Shown here: in pieces, positions 1 to 6,665 of the stretch | Layout: each line of letters starts with the position of its first letter | Numbering within the stretch: the stretch's first letter is position 1 | NCBI GenBank assembly: GCA_035637315.1 | Contig: DASPXK010000049.1 | Coordinates: forward strand, 1-13,257 | DNA from: DASPXK01 sp035637315 | GTDB taxonomy: Bacteria; Chloroflexota; UBA6077; JACCZL01 | DNA length: 13,257 bases | Reading direction: 5' to 3' | Notes under the pieces: model-generated | What the model was told of the DNA's origin: nothing | Database searches by the model: none | The model's input: only the letters and a program-made list of their open reading frames with translations | Translations under genes and position numbers: made by a program

Positions 1-570
1 GTCCCCGATTGGCTGGAAGCTGGTCGTGCCGTCGTATGCGAGCGCTATGTGGGCCAGGCCGTCCGGCTTGAGCAGCGCCGCGACGCGCGCGGCCAGGCGG
101 TCAAGTGGCAGCAGGTCGACCACGGCGTGGGCCAGCAGCAGGTCGATGGTGCCGTCCAGCGGCCCGCCAATCGGGGCCAGTGGGTCGAGCGCGTCGCCCA
201 GGAGCGGTGTGACCAGGAGCCGCTTGCCTCCCAGCCTCACGGCGTACGGCCCGATCGTCTCGTTCGATCGCTCACCGTTCAGGGGTCGTACGTCGGCGCC
301 TGCCTCGCCCGCCCAGGCGCGCGGGCCGTGCGCCAGCACGCGGCGGTCGCAGTCGACGCTGAAGGCCTCGATCGATCCCCGTCTGAGCCAACGGCTGGCT
401 CGTCGGAGCGCGGCACCCGTTCCGCAGCCGAGGTCCACCATTCGGATCGGCTGGGCGCCTTCGCGGCTCGCCAGCCAGGCTTCGATCTCGCCGATCGCGC
501 CCCGATCGAGCGCACGGTCGTCGAACGGCTCACGGATGGCGAGCCAGTCAGGATCAAAGCCGTCGCGCAT
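1..570 (-). CDS. Class I SAM-dependent methyltransferase (3' end cut by window edge)
   Basis: Reads open from the ATG at 570 down to base 1 (190 codons, no stop), so the C-terminus lies outside the window. Residues about 54-62 read MVDLGCGTGA, the glycine-rich SAM-binding motif I, followed by an acidic end of strand 2 (FSVDCDRR) and a motif IV-like strand (IDLLLAHAVVDLLP). This is the Rossmann-like methyltransferase fold; the acceptor cannot be read from sequence. The N-terminus contains DPDWLAIREPFDD, which resembles methyltransferases I remember beside family 4 glycosyltransferases in actinobacteria; that is recollection, not a search. It starts 5 bases after the stop of the upstream glycosyltransferase on the same strand, so the two are very likely co-transcribed and translationally coupled. 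Family is confident, substrate unknown. Confidence 0.85.
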   Translation of the reverse strand, partial: MRDGFDPDWLAIREPFDDRALDRGAIGEIEAWLASREGAQPIRMVDLGCGTGAALRRASRWLRRGSIEAFSVDCDRRVLAHGPRAWAGEAGADVRPLNGERSNETIGPYAVRLGGKRLLVTPLLGDALDPLAPIGGPLDGTIDLLLAHAVVDLLPLDRLAARVAALLKPDGLAHIALAYDGTTSFQPIGD

Positions 571-575
571 CCAGC

Positions 576-1730
576 CTAGCTCCCCTCGCGGCCGTCGAGA
601 GCGCGCTCGAGCGCGGCGGCGAACGCTGCGCCGCACTCTTCCCAGGTCGGAAGAGTCGCCGCTCGTTCGATAGCCTGGCGAGCCCTGCGGCGACGCTCAG
701 CAGGGTCGCGGGCCAGACGCTCCAGGGCCCGAGCCAGCCCCAACACGTCGCCAGGCTCGACCAGCTCGGCCTCTTGACCCTCGCGCACCACCTCGGCGAC
801 GGCCCCCACCCGCGTCGCCACGACCGGCAGCGCCGCGACGAGCGCTTCTGCTAGGACGATGCCGTAGCCTTCATGGCTCGACGCGAGTAGTGCCGCGTCG
901 GCCTGGCGATACAGATGCGCTAGGCGCTCGGAAGGCACGCGGCCATGGGTCCGTACCCGTCCAGCCAGCTCCGGACGGGTCAGCTCGGCCTGCACGCGAC
1001 GGGCGTACTTCGGGTCACGGTCCGGGTCGCCAACCAGGTCCAGTTCTACTTCGACCGGCGCCAGGGCCAGCGCGCGCAGCGCATCGAGAACCCGTTTGCG
1101 GGGCGTCAGGTGCGCGACTTGCAGTACGCGCAAGCATCGCCCATTTCGGTCGCGCGGCTCGACTCGCGCGCCTGGCTCGGGGCGAGCCAGGTGAAGGTCG
1201 CAGCCCGGGGTAATCACGCCGACCGGGATTCCGCGTCGGACCACCCGTTTGACGACATTGGCCGTGGCCAAGCTCGTGCAGATCGCCAGGTCGATGCCAG
1301 CCATGGCGAGCCGTTCGGCCAGCCATGCCAGGCGGCGCGCAAGCTGGGCCTGTGGCTCCGAGGAGCGCAAATGATGGACCAGCCCGACTACGAGGCCTGG
1401 CGGACGCGGTCCGGCGAGTCGCAATCCCGCCAGCCCAACGGCCATCGCCGGATGGGCGAGCTCGTCGATGACTACCGCATCCCAGCGCTGGCTGCTGAGG
1501 GCGCGGACGAGCCGGACTGAGGCAGCCGGGTCGAGTAACGGCAGGCGTTGGGCAAGCTCGACGACCTGGACGCGGTGGCCACGTGCGCGCAGGCCGTGGA
1601 TCACTCGCGCGTCGTACAGGTAGCCGCCGGTGAGCTGATCGATCCGACCCGGCGCGACCCAGGCCACCTCGAGCCCTCGCGCGGCGGGCGCGCTAGCGAC
1701 GCCTGGTCGGGTGGCTGGTTGGGCCGACAT
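576..1730 (-). CDS. Glycosyltransferase family 4 (GT-B fold)
   Basis: A 384-residue protein. The N-terminal domain begins near residue 20 with LEVAWVAPGRIDQLTGGYLYD, the Gly-rich acceptor-side loop of GT-B enzymes. The C-terminal half has the strand VLQVAHLTPRKR and the donor-site motif EGYGIVLAE (EX7E), the hallmark of retaining GT4 enzymes, followed by ALPVVATRVGAVAEVV. It should transfer a sugar from a nucleotide-sugar donor in the cytoplasm; donor and acceptor cannot be deduced. I chose the ATG at 1730, because the open frame continues upstream only as Arg/Pro-rich low-quality sequence across the intergenic repeat. It heads a leftward operon with the methyltransferase. No Shine-Dalgarno is evident, and a -10-like element lies 7 bases upstream, so a leaderless mRNA is possible. 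Confidence 0.9.
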   Translation of the reverse strand: MSAQPATRPGVASAPAARGLEVAWVAPGRIDQLTGGYLYDARVIHGLRARGHRVQVVELAQRLPLLDPAASVRLVRALSSQRWDAVVIDELAHPAMAVGLAGLRLAGPRPPGLVVGLVHHLRSSEPQAQLARRLAWLAERLAMAGIDLAICTSLATANVVKRVVRRGIPVGVITPGCDLHLARPEPGARVEPRDRNGRCLRVLQVAHLTPRKRVLDALRALALAPVEVELDLVGDPDRDPKYARRVQAELTRPELAGRVRTHGRVPSERLAHLYRQADAALLASSHEGYGIVLAEALVAALPVVATRVGAVAEVVREGQEAELVEPGDVLGLARALERLARDPAERRRRARQAIERAATLPTWEECGAAFAAALERALDGREGS

Positions 1731-1737
1731 GGCCAAG

Positions 1738-1746
1738 AGGGTACCA
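1738..1746 (-). promoter_or_regulatory. Candidate extended -10 promoter for the leftward glycosyltransferase operon
   Basis: On the minus strand the sequence reads TGGTACCCT: TGn plus a -10-like TACCCT ending 7 bases before the ATG at 1730. Initiation at the usual distance would start at or near the ATG, giving a leaderless transcript. No good -35 is seen. The same TGGTANNNT pattern recurs at 10907-10915 and 11998-12006. Confidence 0.35.
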
Positions 1747-1751
1747 CCGAC

Positions 1752-1825
1752 GGCTAGGGGCGAAGCATTCGCGCACGAGGCTCTACGAACATCAGTCCCC
1801 GTGAGCGAATGCTTCGCCGCTACCC
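1752..1825. repeat. Interrupted inverted repeat between divergent operons
   Basis: Two 21-base arms (1752-1772 and 1805-1825) are reverse complements at 19 of 21 positions, around a 32-base centre. The core GCGAAGCATTCGC at 1760-1772 pairs perfectly with GCGAATGCTTCGC at 1805-1817. Each core is also a mini-hairpin (GCGAA-GCA-TTCGC). It fills most of the space between the leftward glycosyltransferase and the rightward dehydrogenase. It could be a dispersed palindromic (REP/MITE-like) repeat, or a two-site operator for the divergent promoters; the sequence alone does not decide. Confidence 0.8.
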
Positions 1826-1833
1826 AGGCCGCG

Positions 1834-1839
1834 TATACT
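1834..1839 (+). promoter_or_regulatory. Candidate -10 (TATACT) for the dehydrogenase operon
   Basis: TATACT is one mismatch from the TATAAT consensus and lies 31 bases before the ATG at 1871, leaving a leader of about 25 bases that contains a strong ribosome binding site. No convincing -35 is seen 17 bases upstream; that position falls inside the right arm of the inverted repeat, so a protein bound there could affect it. Confidence 0.4.
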
Positions 1840-1857
1840 TGCTCGGACGAGCTGTCC

Positions 1858-1864
1858 AAGGAGG
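1858..1864 (+). promoter_or_regulatory. Ribosome binding site AAGGAGG
   Basis: A full-strength Shine-Dalgarno, 6 bases before the ATG at 1871, fixes the start of the dehydrogenase. Confidence 0.85.
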
Positions 1865-1870
1865 CGGACG

Positions 1871-2929
1871 ATGCGGGCGGTGGTGGTGACGCCTGGACAG
1901 GGCGGCAGCGCGCGACTGGCCGACGTGCCGCAGCCGCGCCCAGCCGAGGGCGAGGTATCGGTTCGAGTTTTACGAACGGGCACGTGCGGGACCGACGCCG
2001 AGATCGACCAGGGTCTTTACGGCGAGGCTCCGGCCGGCGACGATTACCTGATCTTGGGCCACGAAAACCTCGGCCGCGTCGAACGCGGGGCGGCGCGGCT
2101 CGCACTCGGCGATCTGGTGGTCTCGACGGTCCGCCGCCCCGATAGCTGCCCAAACTGCCAGGCTGGCCAGTACGACATGTGCCTGAAGGGGAAGTACACC
2201 GAGCGCGGCATCAAAGGGCGGCACGGCTTCTGGGCCGAAGCGTACGTCGAGTCGCCCGACTTTCTGGTCAAGCTGCCTGAGGAGCTCGAGCCGGTCGGGG
2301 TCCTGCTGGAGCCGACCAGTGTCGTGGAGAAGGCGATCAACCAGAGCTACGCGATCCAGCGGCGGATGCTCTGGCAGCCGAAGCAGGCCGTCGTGCTCGG
2401 GGCTGGCCCGGTCGGCCTGCTGGCCACGTTCGTGCTGCGCATGCGCGGCCTGCAGGTGACAGCCGTCGCGCGCAGCAAAGGCACCCTGGCCTCCGAGCTG
2501 GTCGAGGCATGCGGCGGGCGCTACGTGTCGTCACGCGACGTGCCGATTCCGCGGCTGGGCGAGGAGCTGGGCCGGATCGACTTGATCGTCGAAGCGACCG
2601 GCAACGGCCAGGTAGCGTTCGACTCGATGCAGGCGCTGGGGACCAACGGCGTGCTCTGCCTGACCAGCGTCACGGGTGGACATCGTCCGGTGGAAGTCGA
2701 CGCAAACGCCCTGAATCTCAAGTTCGTGCTCGGGAACATGGTCGTCTTCGGCTCGGTCAACGCCAACCGGACCGACTTCGAACAAGGGGTCAAGGACCTG
2801 GCCGCAGTCCAGCAAAAGTGGCCCGGCTTGCTGGGGCGGGTGATCACCCGACGCCTACCCCATGCCGAGTTCCGCGCCGCGCTGGACCCGAGCGAAGGTG
2901 ACATCAAAACCGTCCTGGAGATCGGTTGA
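1871..2929 (+). CDS. Glucose 1-dehydrogenase-like zinc-dependent MDR dehydrogenase
   Basis: 352 residues, usual length for the archaeal/bacterial glucose dehydrogenase branch of medium-chain dehydrogenases. N-terminal GroES-like domain: GTCGTD with catalytic-zinc Cys39, then GHEN with His64-Glu65, and LLEP with Glu147. The structural-zinc loop CPNCQAGQYDMC gives Cys93, Cys96 and Cys104; the extra leading Cys of the Sulfolobus enzyme appears to be absent. The Rossmann motif GAGPVGL is at 177-183. The stretch EPTSVVEKA and the C-terminal NLKFVLGNMVVFGSVNAN are typical of glucose/aldose 1-dehydrogenases (GlcDH C-terminal domain). The expected reaction is oxidation of an aldose at C1 to the lactone with NAD(P)+, in the cytoplasm. 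Its stop is followed directly by the GTG of the next gene, so the two are tightly coupled. The exact sugar is not readable; another polyol or sugar alcohol substrate is possible. Confidence 0.88.
   Translation: MRAVVVTPGQGGSARLADVPQPRPAEGEVSVRVLRTGTCGTDAEIDQGLYGEAPAGDDYLILGHENLGRVERGAARLALGDLVVSTVRRPDSCPNCQAGQYDMCLKGKYTERGIKGRHGFWAEAYVESPDFLVKLPEELEPVGVLLEPTSVVEKAINQSYAIQRRMLWQPKQAVVLGAGPVGLLATFVLRMRGLQVTAVARSKGTLASELVEACGGRYVSSRDVPIPRLGEELGRIDLIVEATGNGQVAFDSMQALGTNGVLCLTSVTGGHRPVEVDANALNLKFVLGNMVVFGSVNANRTDFEQGVKDLAAVQQKWPGLLGRVITRRLPHAEFRAALDPSEGDIKTVLEIG
2917..2920 (+). promoter_or_regulatory. GGAG ribosome binding site supporting a GTG start
   Basis: GGAG inside the end of the dehydrogenase gene lies 9 bases before the GTG at 2930, supporting that non-ATG start directly after the TGA. 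Confidence 0.5.
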
Positions 2930-3562
2930 GTGGCGATCTACGACGTGACGGTAACGCTGCGCGCGGATATGCCGACGTTCGACGGCGAGCCCGGACCGGA
3001 GCGGCGATTGATCAAGGAGATCGGCAGGCAAGGCCAGCTGGCGAACGTTTCGGCGCTGAGCCTTGGCGTTCACAGCGGCACCCACGTCGACGCGCCGGTC
3101 CACTTCTGGCCTCGCGGGATCGGCGTCGACGAGCTGCCACTGGACGCTATGCTGGGCGACTGCCGAGTGGTCGATCTCGCCAGCCAGGCCCGGATCGAAG
3201 CGAGCGACCTCGAGTCGGCAGTACCGCCCGAAACGGAGCGGCTGCTGCTCAAGACACGCAACTCGGAGCTGTGGGACGATCGCGCCTTTCGGACCGACTT
3301 CGTGGGCTTGTCAGCCGAGGCTGCGCGTTCGGTCGCCGCCCGAGGCGTACGGCTGCTGGGAATCGATTATCTGTCGATCGAGCCTTATCACGCCGATCCC
3401 CCCGCTGCCCACCTGACGCTGCTGCGGGCGGGTGTCGTGGTGGTCGAGGGATTGGACCTGCGCGGGGTACCGCCTGGCGAGTACGAGCTGACCTGTCTGC
3501 CTATCAAGCTGGCCGGCTCGGACGGTGCCCCGGCCCGAGTCGTGCTGCGCAGCCGTCCCTGA
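2930..3562 (+). CDS. Cyclase-family metal-dependent hydrolase (kynurenine formamidase-like)
   Basis: 210 residues, normal for the Cyclase family (PF04199; kynurenine formamidases, isatin hydrolases and relatives). The family signature HxGTHxDxPxH is complete: His48, Thr51, His52, Asp54 and His58, the expected Mn/Zn ligands. Later blocks LLGIDYLSIEP and VVVVEGLDLRGVPPGEYELTCLP match the usual C-terminal part. It starts with GTG immediately after the dehydrogenase TGA. Known members hydrolyse N-formylkynurenine or cyclic amides. No tryptophan-degradation gene is in the window, and the partner is a sugar dehydrogenase, so the substrate here is open. Hydrolysis of a lactone or related ring made by the dehydrogenase is an inference. 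Family confident, substrate not. Confidence 0.88.
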   Translation: MAIYDVTVTLRADMPTFDGEPGPERRLIKEIGRQGQLANVSALSLGVHSGTHVDAPVHFWPRGIGVDELPLDAMLGDCRVVDLASQARIEASDLESAVPPETERLLLKTRNSELWDDRAFRTDFVGLSAEAARSVAARGVRLLGIDYLSIEPYHADPPAAHLTLLRAGVVVVEGLDLRGVPPGEYELTCLPIKLAGSDGAPARVVLRSRP

Positions 3563-3598
3563 ATGTACCAGCCACCCGTTTCAGCGGCCCACCAGAAC

Positions 3599-3602
3599 GG
3601 AG
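3599..3602 (+). promoter_or_regulatory. GGAG ribosome binding site choosing the second of two tandem ATGs
   Basis: GGAG lies 1 base before the ATG at 3604 and 4 bases before the ATG at 3607. The spacing favours 3607 for pyruvate kinase; the proteins differ by one Met. Confidence 0.5.
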
Positions 3603-3606
3603 CATG

Positions 3607-5046
3607 ATGGGCCGACAACGGCGGGTCAAGATCGTCGCCACGCTCGGCCCAGCAACGGATGGCGAGGAAATGCTGGAGGCATTGCTCGCGGCCGGTGTGG
3701 ACGTGGCACGGCTCAATTTCTCGCACGGCACGCATGACCAGCACGCCGGGCGGATTCGGCGCGTGCGTGCCGCGGCTCGAAAGCTGGGCCGCTCCGTCGC
3801 GATCATGCAGGATCTGCAGGGCCCCAAGATCAGGACCGGCCGGCTGGTCGCCGGCCAACCCATCCAGCTGCGAAGGGATGATGAGCTCGTGATCACGACC
3901 GTTCCGATGGAGGGAACGGCGGCCCGCGTGTCGACGACCTACCCCGGCCTACCTGCGGACTGCCGACCGGGTGACACGCTGTTAGTCGACGATGGCCGGA
4001 TCCGGCTGGAAGTCATCGAGTGCACCGCCGATCAGGTCCGCGCCCGCGTCGGTCACGGAGGGATGCTTGGCGAGCACAAGGGGATCAACCTGCCTGGTGT
4101 GGTCGTTTCGGCGCCTGCCTTCACCGAAAAAGACGCCGACGACTTGGCGTTCGGGCTGGCCGAGGGCGTCGACTTTGTGGCGATCAGCTTTGTCCGCGAG
4201 GCCGCTGACCTGGAGCTGGCGCGCTCCGTGATGGAGAAGTGTGGCCGCAGCGTGCCGCTGATCTCCAAGCTGGAGAAGCCGCAGGCGGTACAGCATCTTG
4301 ATGCGATCGTCGCCGCGAGCGACGGCGTGATGGTTGCCCGCGGCGATCTCGGCGTCGAGCTGGCTCCAGAAGAGGTTCCGCCGCTCCAGAAGTCAATCAT
4401 TCGTTCGGCCAACCGACGCGGCGTCCCGGTCATCACCGCCACGCAGATGCTCGAGTCGATGATCGGCGGCCCAACGCCCACACGCGCCGAAGCGTCGGAC
4501 GTGGCCAACTCGGTTTGGGACGGCACTGACGCGGTCATGCTGTCGGCCGAGACGGCCATGGGTGCTTTTCCGGTCGAGGCGGTCACGATGATGCATCGCA
4601 TCGTCCAACGAGCCGAGGCCGTCGTCTCGCAGCTTGATCAGCTGCACCGGCGCCACAGGATGAGCCATGCTCACGCCATCAGCCACGCCGCCAAGGAGCT
4701 CGCGGAAGATTTGAAAGTGGTCGCTATCGCCGCCTTCACCCGCACCGGGCGAACCGCGCACATCCTGTCTCAGGATCGTCCCCGGGTCCCGATCTACGCG
4801 TTCACGCCCCGCGAGTCGGTCTATCACCACCTCGCGCTCTGGTGGGGCGTGAGCCCGATCATGGGTATCACGCGCTCCGCCGAGGATCCGGACAATAGCG
4901 AAGCGCTGATCGCCGAGATCGAGGAGACCCTTCTTGCTACGGGTGCGGTGCGCCGCAACGACCTGGTGGTCGTCGTGGGCCCGTTACCGTTCCGACAGGG
5001 AACTCACACGAACTTCATCAAGCTCCACACTATCGGCCACCGTTAG
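3607..5046 (+). CDS. pyk: Pyruvate kinase
   Basis: 479 residues, standard bacterial length without the extra C-terminal PEP-utiliser domain of Bacillus enzymes. All main blocks are present: KIVATLGPA at the start, RLNFSHG (Arg35, Asn37, Ser39), MQDLQGPKIRTG at 67-78, the catalytic ISKLEKP with Lys221 and Glu223, VARGDLGVE with Asp247 binding the metal, ITATQMLESM, and DAVMLSAETA. The C-terminal allosteric domain follows (AFTRTGRTAHILS). It converts phosphoenolpyruvate and ADP to pyruvate and ATP in the last step of glycolysis. Leu70, Gln71 and Lys74 occupy the positions of Thr113, Lys114 and Glu117 of the rabbit muscle enzyme, the set associated with potassium-independent catalysis. It lies 44 bases after the cyclase gene and may share its transcript. 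The ATG at 3604 is the alternative start. Confidence 0.97.
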   Translation: MGRQRRVKIVATLGPATDGEEMLEALLAAGVDVARLNFSHGTHDQHAGRIRRVRAAARKLGRSVAIMQDLQGPKIRTGRLVAGQPIQLRRDDELVITTVPMEGTAARVSTTYPGLPADCRPGDTLLVDDGRIRLEVIECTADQVRARVGHGGMLGEHKGINLPGVVVSAPAFTEKDADDLAFGLAEGVDFVAISFVREAADLELARSVMEKCGRSVPLISKLEKPQAVQHLDAIVAASDGVMVARGDLGVELAPEEVPPLQKSIIRSANRRGVPVITATQMLESMIGGPTPTRAEASDVANSVWDGTDAVMLSAETAMGAFPVEAVTMMHRIVQRAEAVVSQLDQLHRRHRMSHAHAISHAAKELAEDLKVVAIAAFTRTGRTAHILSQDRPRVPIYAFTPRESVYHHLALWWGVSPIMGITRSAEDPDNSEALIAEIEETLLATGAVRRNDLVVVVGPLPFRQGTHTNFIKLHTIGHR

Positions 5047-5052
5047 GTTGCC

Positions 5053-6465
5053 CTACTCGGCGGACGCGCGGGCCGCGCCGGCCGCGGCGGGTACGGCCGC
5101 CGGGCCGACCCAGACGGTCTGGACGTTGACGAACTCGCGGATGCCGAATTCGCCTAGCTCGCGGCCGTAACCGCTCCGCTTGACGCCCCCAAAGGGCAGG
5201 CGCGGGTCCGAGGCGACCATTCCGTTGATGAATACCGCTCCAGACTCGATCCGCCGAGCCAGCGCCTGGCCGCGTTTCAGGTCCGTCGTCCACAGGCTGG
5301 CCCCTAGTCCATAGCGCGAGTCGTTCGCCAGGCTGATCGCCTCGTCGGCATCCCCGGCCCGGACCAGGGCCGCCGCGGGTCCGAACGTCTCCTCGCGCCA
5401 GGCGGGCATGCTCAAGCTCACGTTCGTCAGCAGGGTCGGCGCGAAGAAGTAGCCCCGGCCCGCCAAGCGCTCACCGCCCATGACCACCCGCGCTCCCTGG
5501 TCGACCGACGCCCGCACCTGCAGCTCCAGCGCGTCTCGCAGGTCGTCGCGCGCCAGTGGCCCGACTTGCGTCTCGCGCTCGAGCGGATTGCCTACTTTGA
5601 GCCTGGCGATCGCCTCGGCAAACTGCTCCTCGAACTCGTCGGCTACCGAGTCGACGACGATGAACCGCTTGGCGGCGATACAGCTCTGGCCATTGTTCTG
5701 GCAGCGCGCCATCGCACCCACGTCCGCGGCGGCTTGAAGGTCGGCGTCCTCGAGCACGATGTACGGGTCTGAGCCACCCAGCTCGAGCACGGTCTTCTTG
5801 AGATGGCGGCCCGCCGCCTCGGCGATCTTCGTTCCCGCCGCGTCGCTGCCGGTCAGCGTGACCGCCCGAACTCGATCGTCGGCGATGATCGACTCGACCT
5901 GGCCGCTCGATACCAGCAGGGTCCGGAAGACGCCCGACGGGAAGCCCGACTCCCGGAACAGCTCTTCGATTGCCAGGGCGCTCTGTGGCACGTTCGAGGC
6001 GTGTTTCAGGACCGCGGTGTTGCCGGCCATCAGCGCCGGGGCGGCGAAGCGAATGACCTGCCAGAACGGGAAGTTCCAGGGCATCACGGCCAGGATGACG
6101 CCGAGCGGCTCGAACGCAACGTAGCTGTCACGAGCGTTCGTGGCGATGTGCTCGCTGGTCAGGAACCGCTCCGCGCTTTCAGCGTAGAAGTCGCAATTCC
6201 AGGCGCATTTCTCGATCTCCGCCTCGGCCTGGGTGATCGGTTTGCCCATCTCCAGCGTGAGCAGGCGCGCGTAGCGCTCCTTGTTCTCGCGGAGCACGCT
6301 CGCCGCCCGACGCATCAGGTCGCCTCGCTCGGCGAAGGAGCGCTCGCGCCAGGCCGGGAATGCCGCGGCCGCCTCGGCCAGCGCCTGGTCGACTTGCCGC
6401 GGGGTGTACTCGTCAAAATTGGCCAGGACCTCTTCAGTCGTCGGATCGATCGATTGGATGGCCAT
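5053..6465 (-). CDS. NAD(P)-dependent aldehyde dehydrogenase, succinate-semialdehyde type
   Basis: 470 residues. Catalytic residues of the aldehyde dehydrogenase superfamily are all visible: MPWNFPFW with oxyanion-hole Asn131, Lys154 in VLKHAS contacting the cofactor, the general base Glu228 in VLELGG, and nucleophile Cys262 in NNGQSCIAAKRF. The segment PFWQVIRFAAPALMAGN and the KHASNVPQSALAIEE stretch fit the short Sad/YneI-like succinate-semialdehyde branch, so oxidation of succinate semialdehyde or a similar short aldehyde to the acid is likely. The start at 6465 is set by AAGGAGA 6 bases upstream; an in-frame ATG at 6582 would run through the intergenic palindrome. It converges on pyruvate kinase with 6 bases between stops, so there is no room for a separate terminator. 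The exact substrate is uncertain. Confidence 0.93.
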   Translation of the reverse strand: MAIQSIDPTTEEVLANFDEYTPRQVDQALAEAAAAFPAWRERSFAERGDLMRRAASVLRENKERYARLLTLEMGKPITQAEAEIEKCAWNCDFYAESAERFLTSEHIATNARDSYVAFEPLGVILAVMPWNFPFWQVIRFAAPALMAGNTAVLKHASNVPQSALAIEELFRESGFPSGVFRTLLVSSGQVESIIADDRVRAVTLTGSDAAGTKIAEAAGRHLKKTVLELGGSDPYIVLEDADLQAAADVGAMARCQNNGQSCIAAKRFIVVDSVADEFEEQFAEAIARLKVGNPLERETQVGPLARDDLRDALELQVRASVDQGARVVMGGERLAGRGYFFAPTLLTNVSLSMPAWREETFGPAAALVRAGDADEAISLANDSRYGLGASLWTTDLKRGQALARRIESGAVFINGMVASDPRLPFGGVKRSGYGRELGEFGIREFVNVQTVWVGPAAVPAAAGAARASAE

Positions 6466-6471
6466 CGGGTC

Positions 6472-6478
6472 TCTCCTT
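6472..6478 (-). promoter_or_regulatory. Ribosome binding site AAGGAGA
   Basis: On the minus strand AAGGAGA stands 6 bases before the ATG at 6465 and rules out the longer in-frame start at 6582. Confidence 0.8.
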
Positions 6479-6556
6479 GTCGAATCTAGCCGCGCGCTGC
6501 ACCAGCCGGCCCGCTGACATTGTCGCAGAGACATGCCCCCATCCCCCAACCCTCGG

Positions 6557-6610
6557 CCCTCACCTCGAACCCCCTCTCCCAAACTTGGGAGAGGGGGCAG
6601 GGGGTGAGGG
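6557..6610. repeat. 54-base interrupted palindrome (dispersed GC-rich repeat type)
   Basis: The inner stem CCCCCTCTCCCA (6570-6581) pairs perfectly with TGGGAGAGGGGG (6586-6597) around the loop AACT. The outer 8-base arms CCCTCACC (6557-6564) and GGTGAGGG (6603-6610) are symmetric about the same centre, with 5 unpaired bases each side. It lies in the 200-base divergent region between the aldehyde dehydrogenase and glycosyltransferase genes. The CCCCCTCTCCC/GGGAGAGGGGG palindrome resembles high-copy intergenic repeats I recall from Chloroflexota and other genomes (from memory). No U-tract follows on either strand, so it is not a typical intrinsic terminator. Confidence 0.85.
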
Positions 6611-6650
6611 GGGCAGACGACCAGGGTGAGGCGGATAGCCGGGTTTGGCG

Positions 6651-6656
6651 TATAGT
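6651..6656 (+). promoter_or_regulatory. Candidate -10 (TATAGT) for the polysaccharide gene block
   Basis: TATAGT ends 9 bases before the ATG at 6666. Initiation 6-9 bases downstream would leave almost no leader, and no Shine-Dalgarno is present. No clear -35. This supports the ATG at 6666 over an in-frame TTG at 6645, which lies upstream of the hexamer. Confidence 0.4.
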
Positions 6657-6665
6657 CTCTTTCCG

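Noticed and set aside
26..673. Long plus-strand open frame (215 codons) at the left end
   Set aside because: It is antisense to the methyltransferase, rich in Arg, Ser and Pro, and has no recognisable motif; a shadow frame of high-GC DNA.
2926..3606. In-frame upstream extension of pyruvate kinase over the cyclase gene
   Set aside because: The extension is Arg-rich, lies in another frame of a well-supported hydrolase, and pyruvate kinase begins naturally at its KIVATLGPA block with a GGAG at 3599.
5047..5052. Bidirectional terminator between the convergent pyruvate kinase and aldehyde dehydrogenase genes
   Set aside because: Only 6 bases separate the stops, and no stem with a T-tract is visible nearby.
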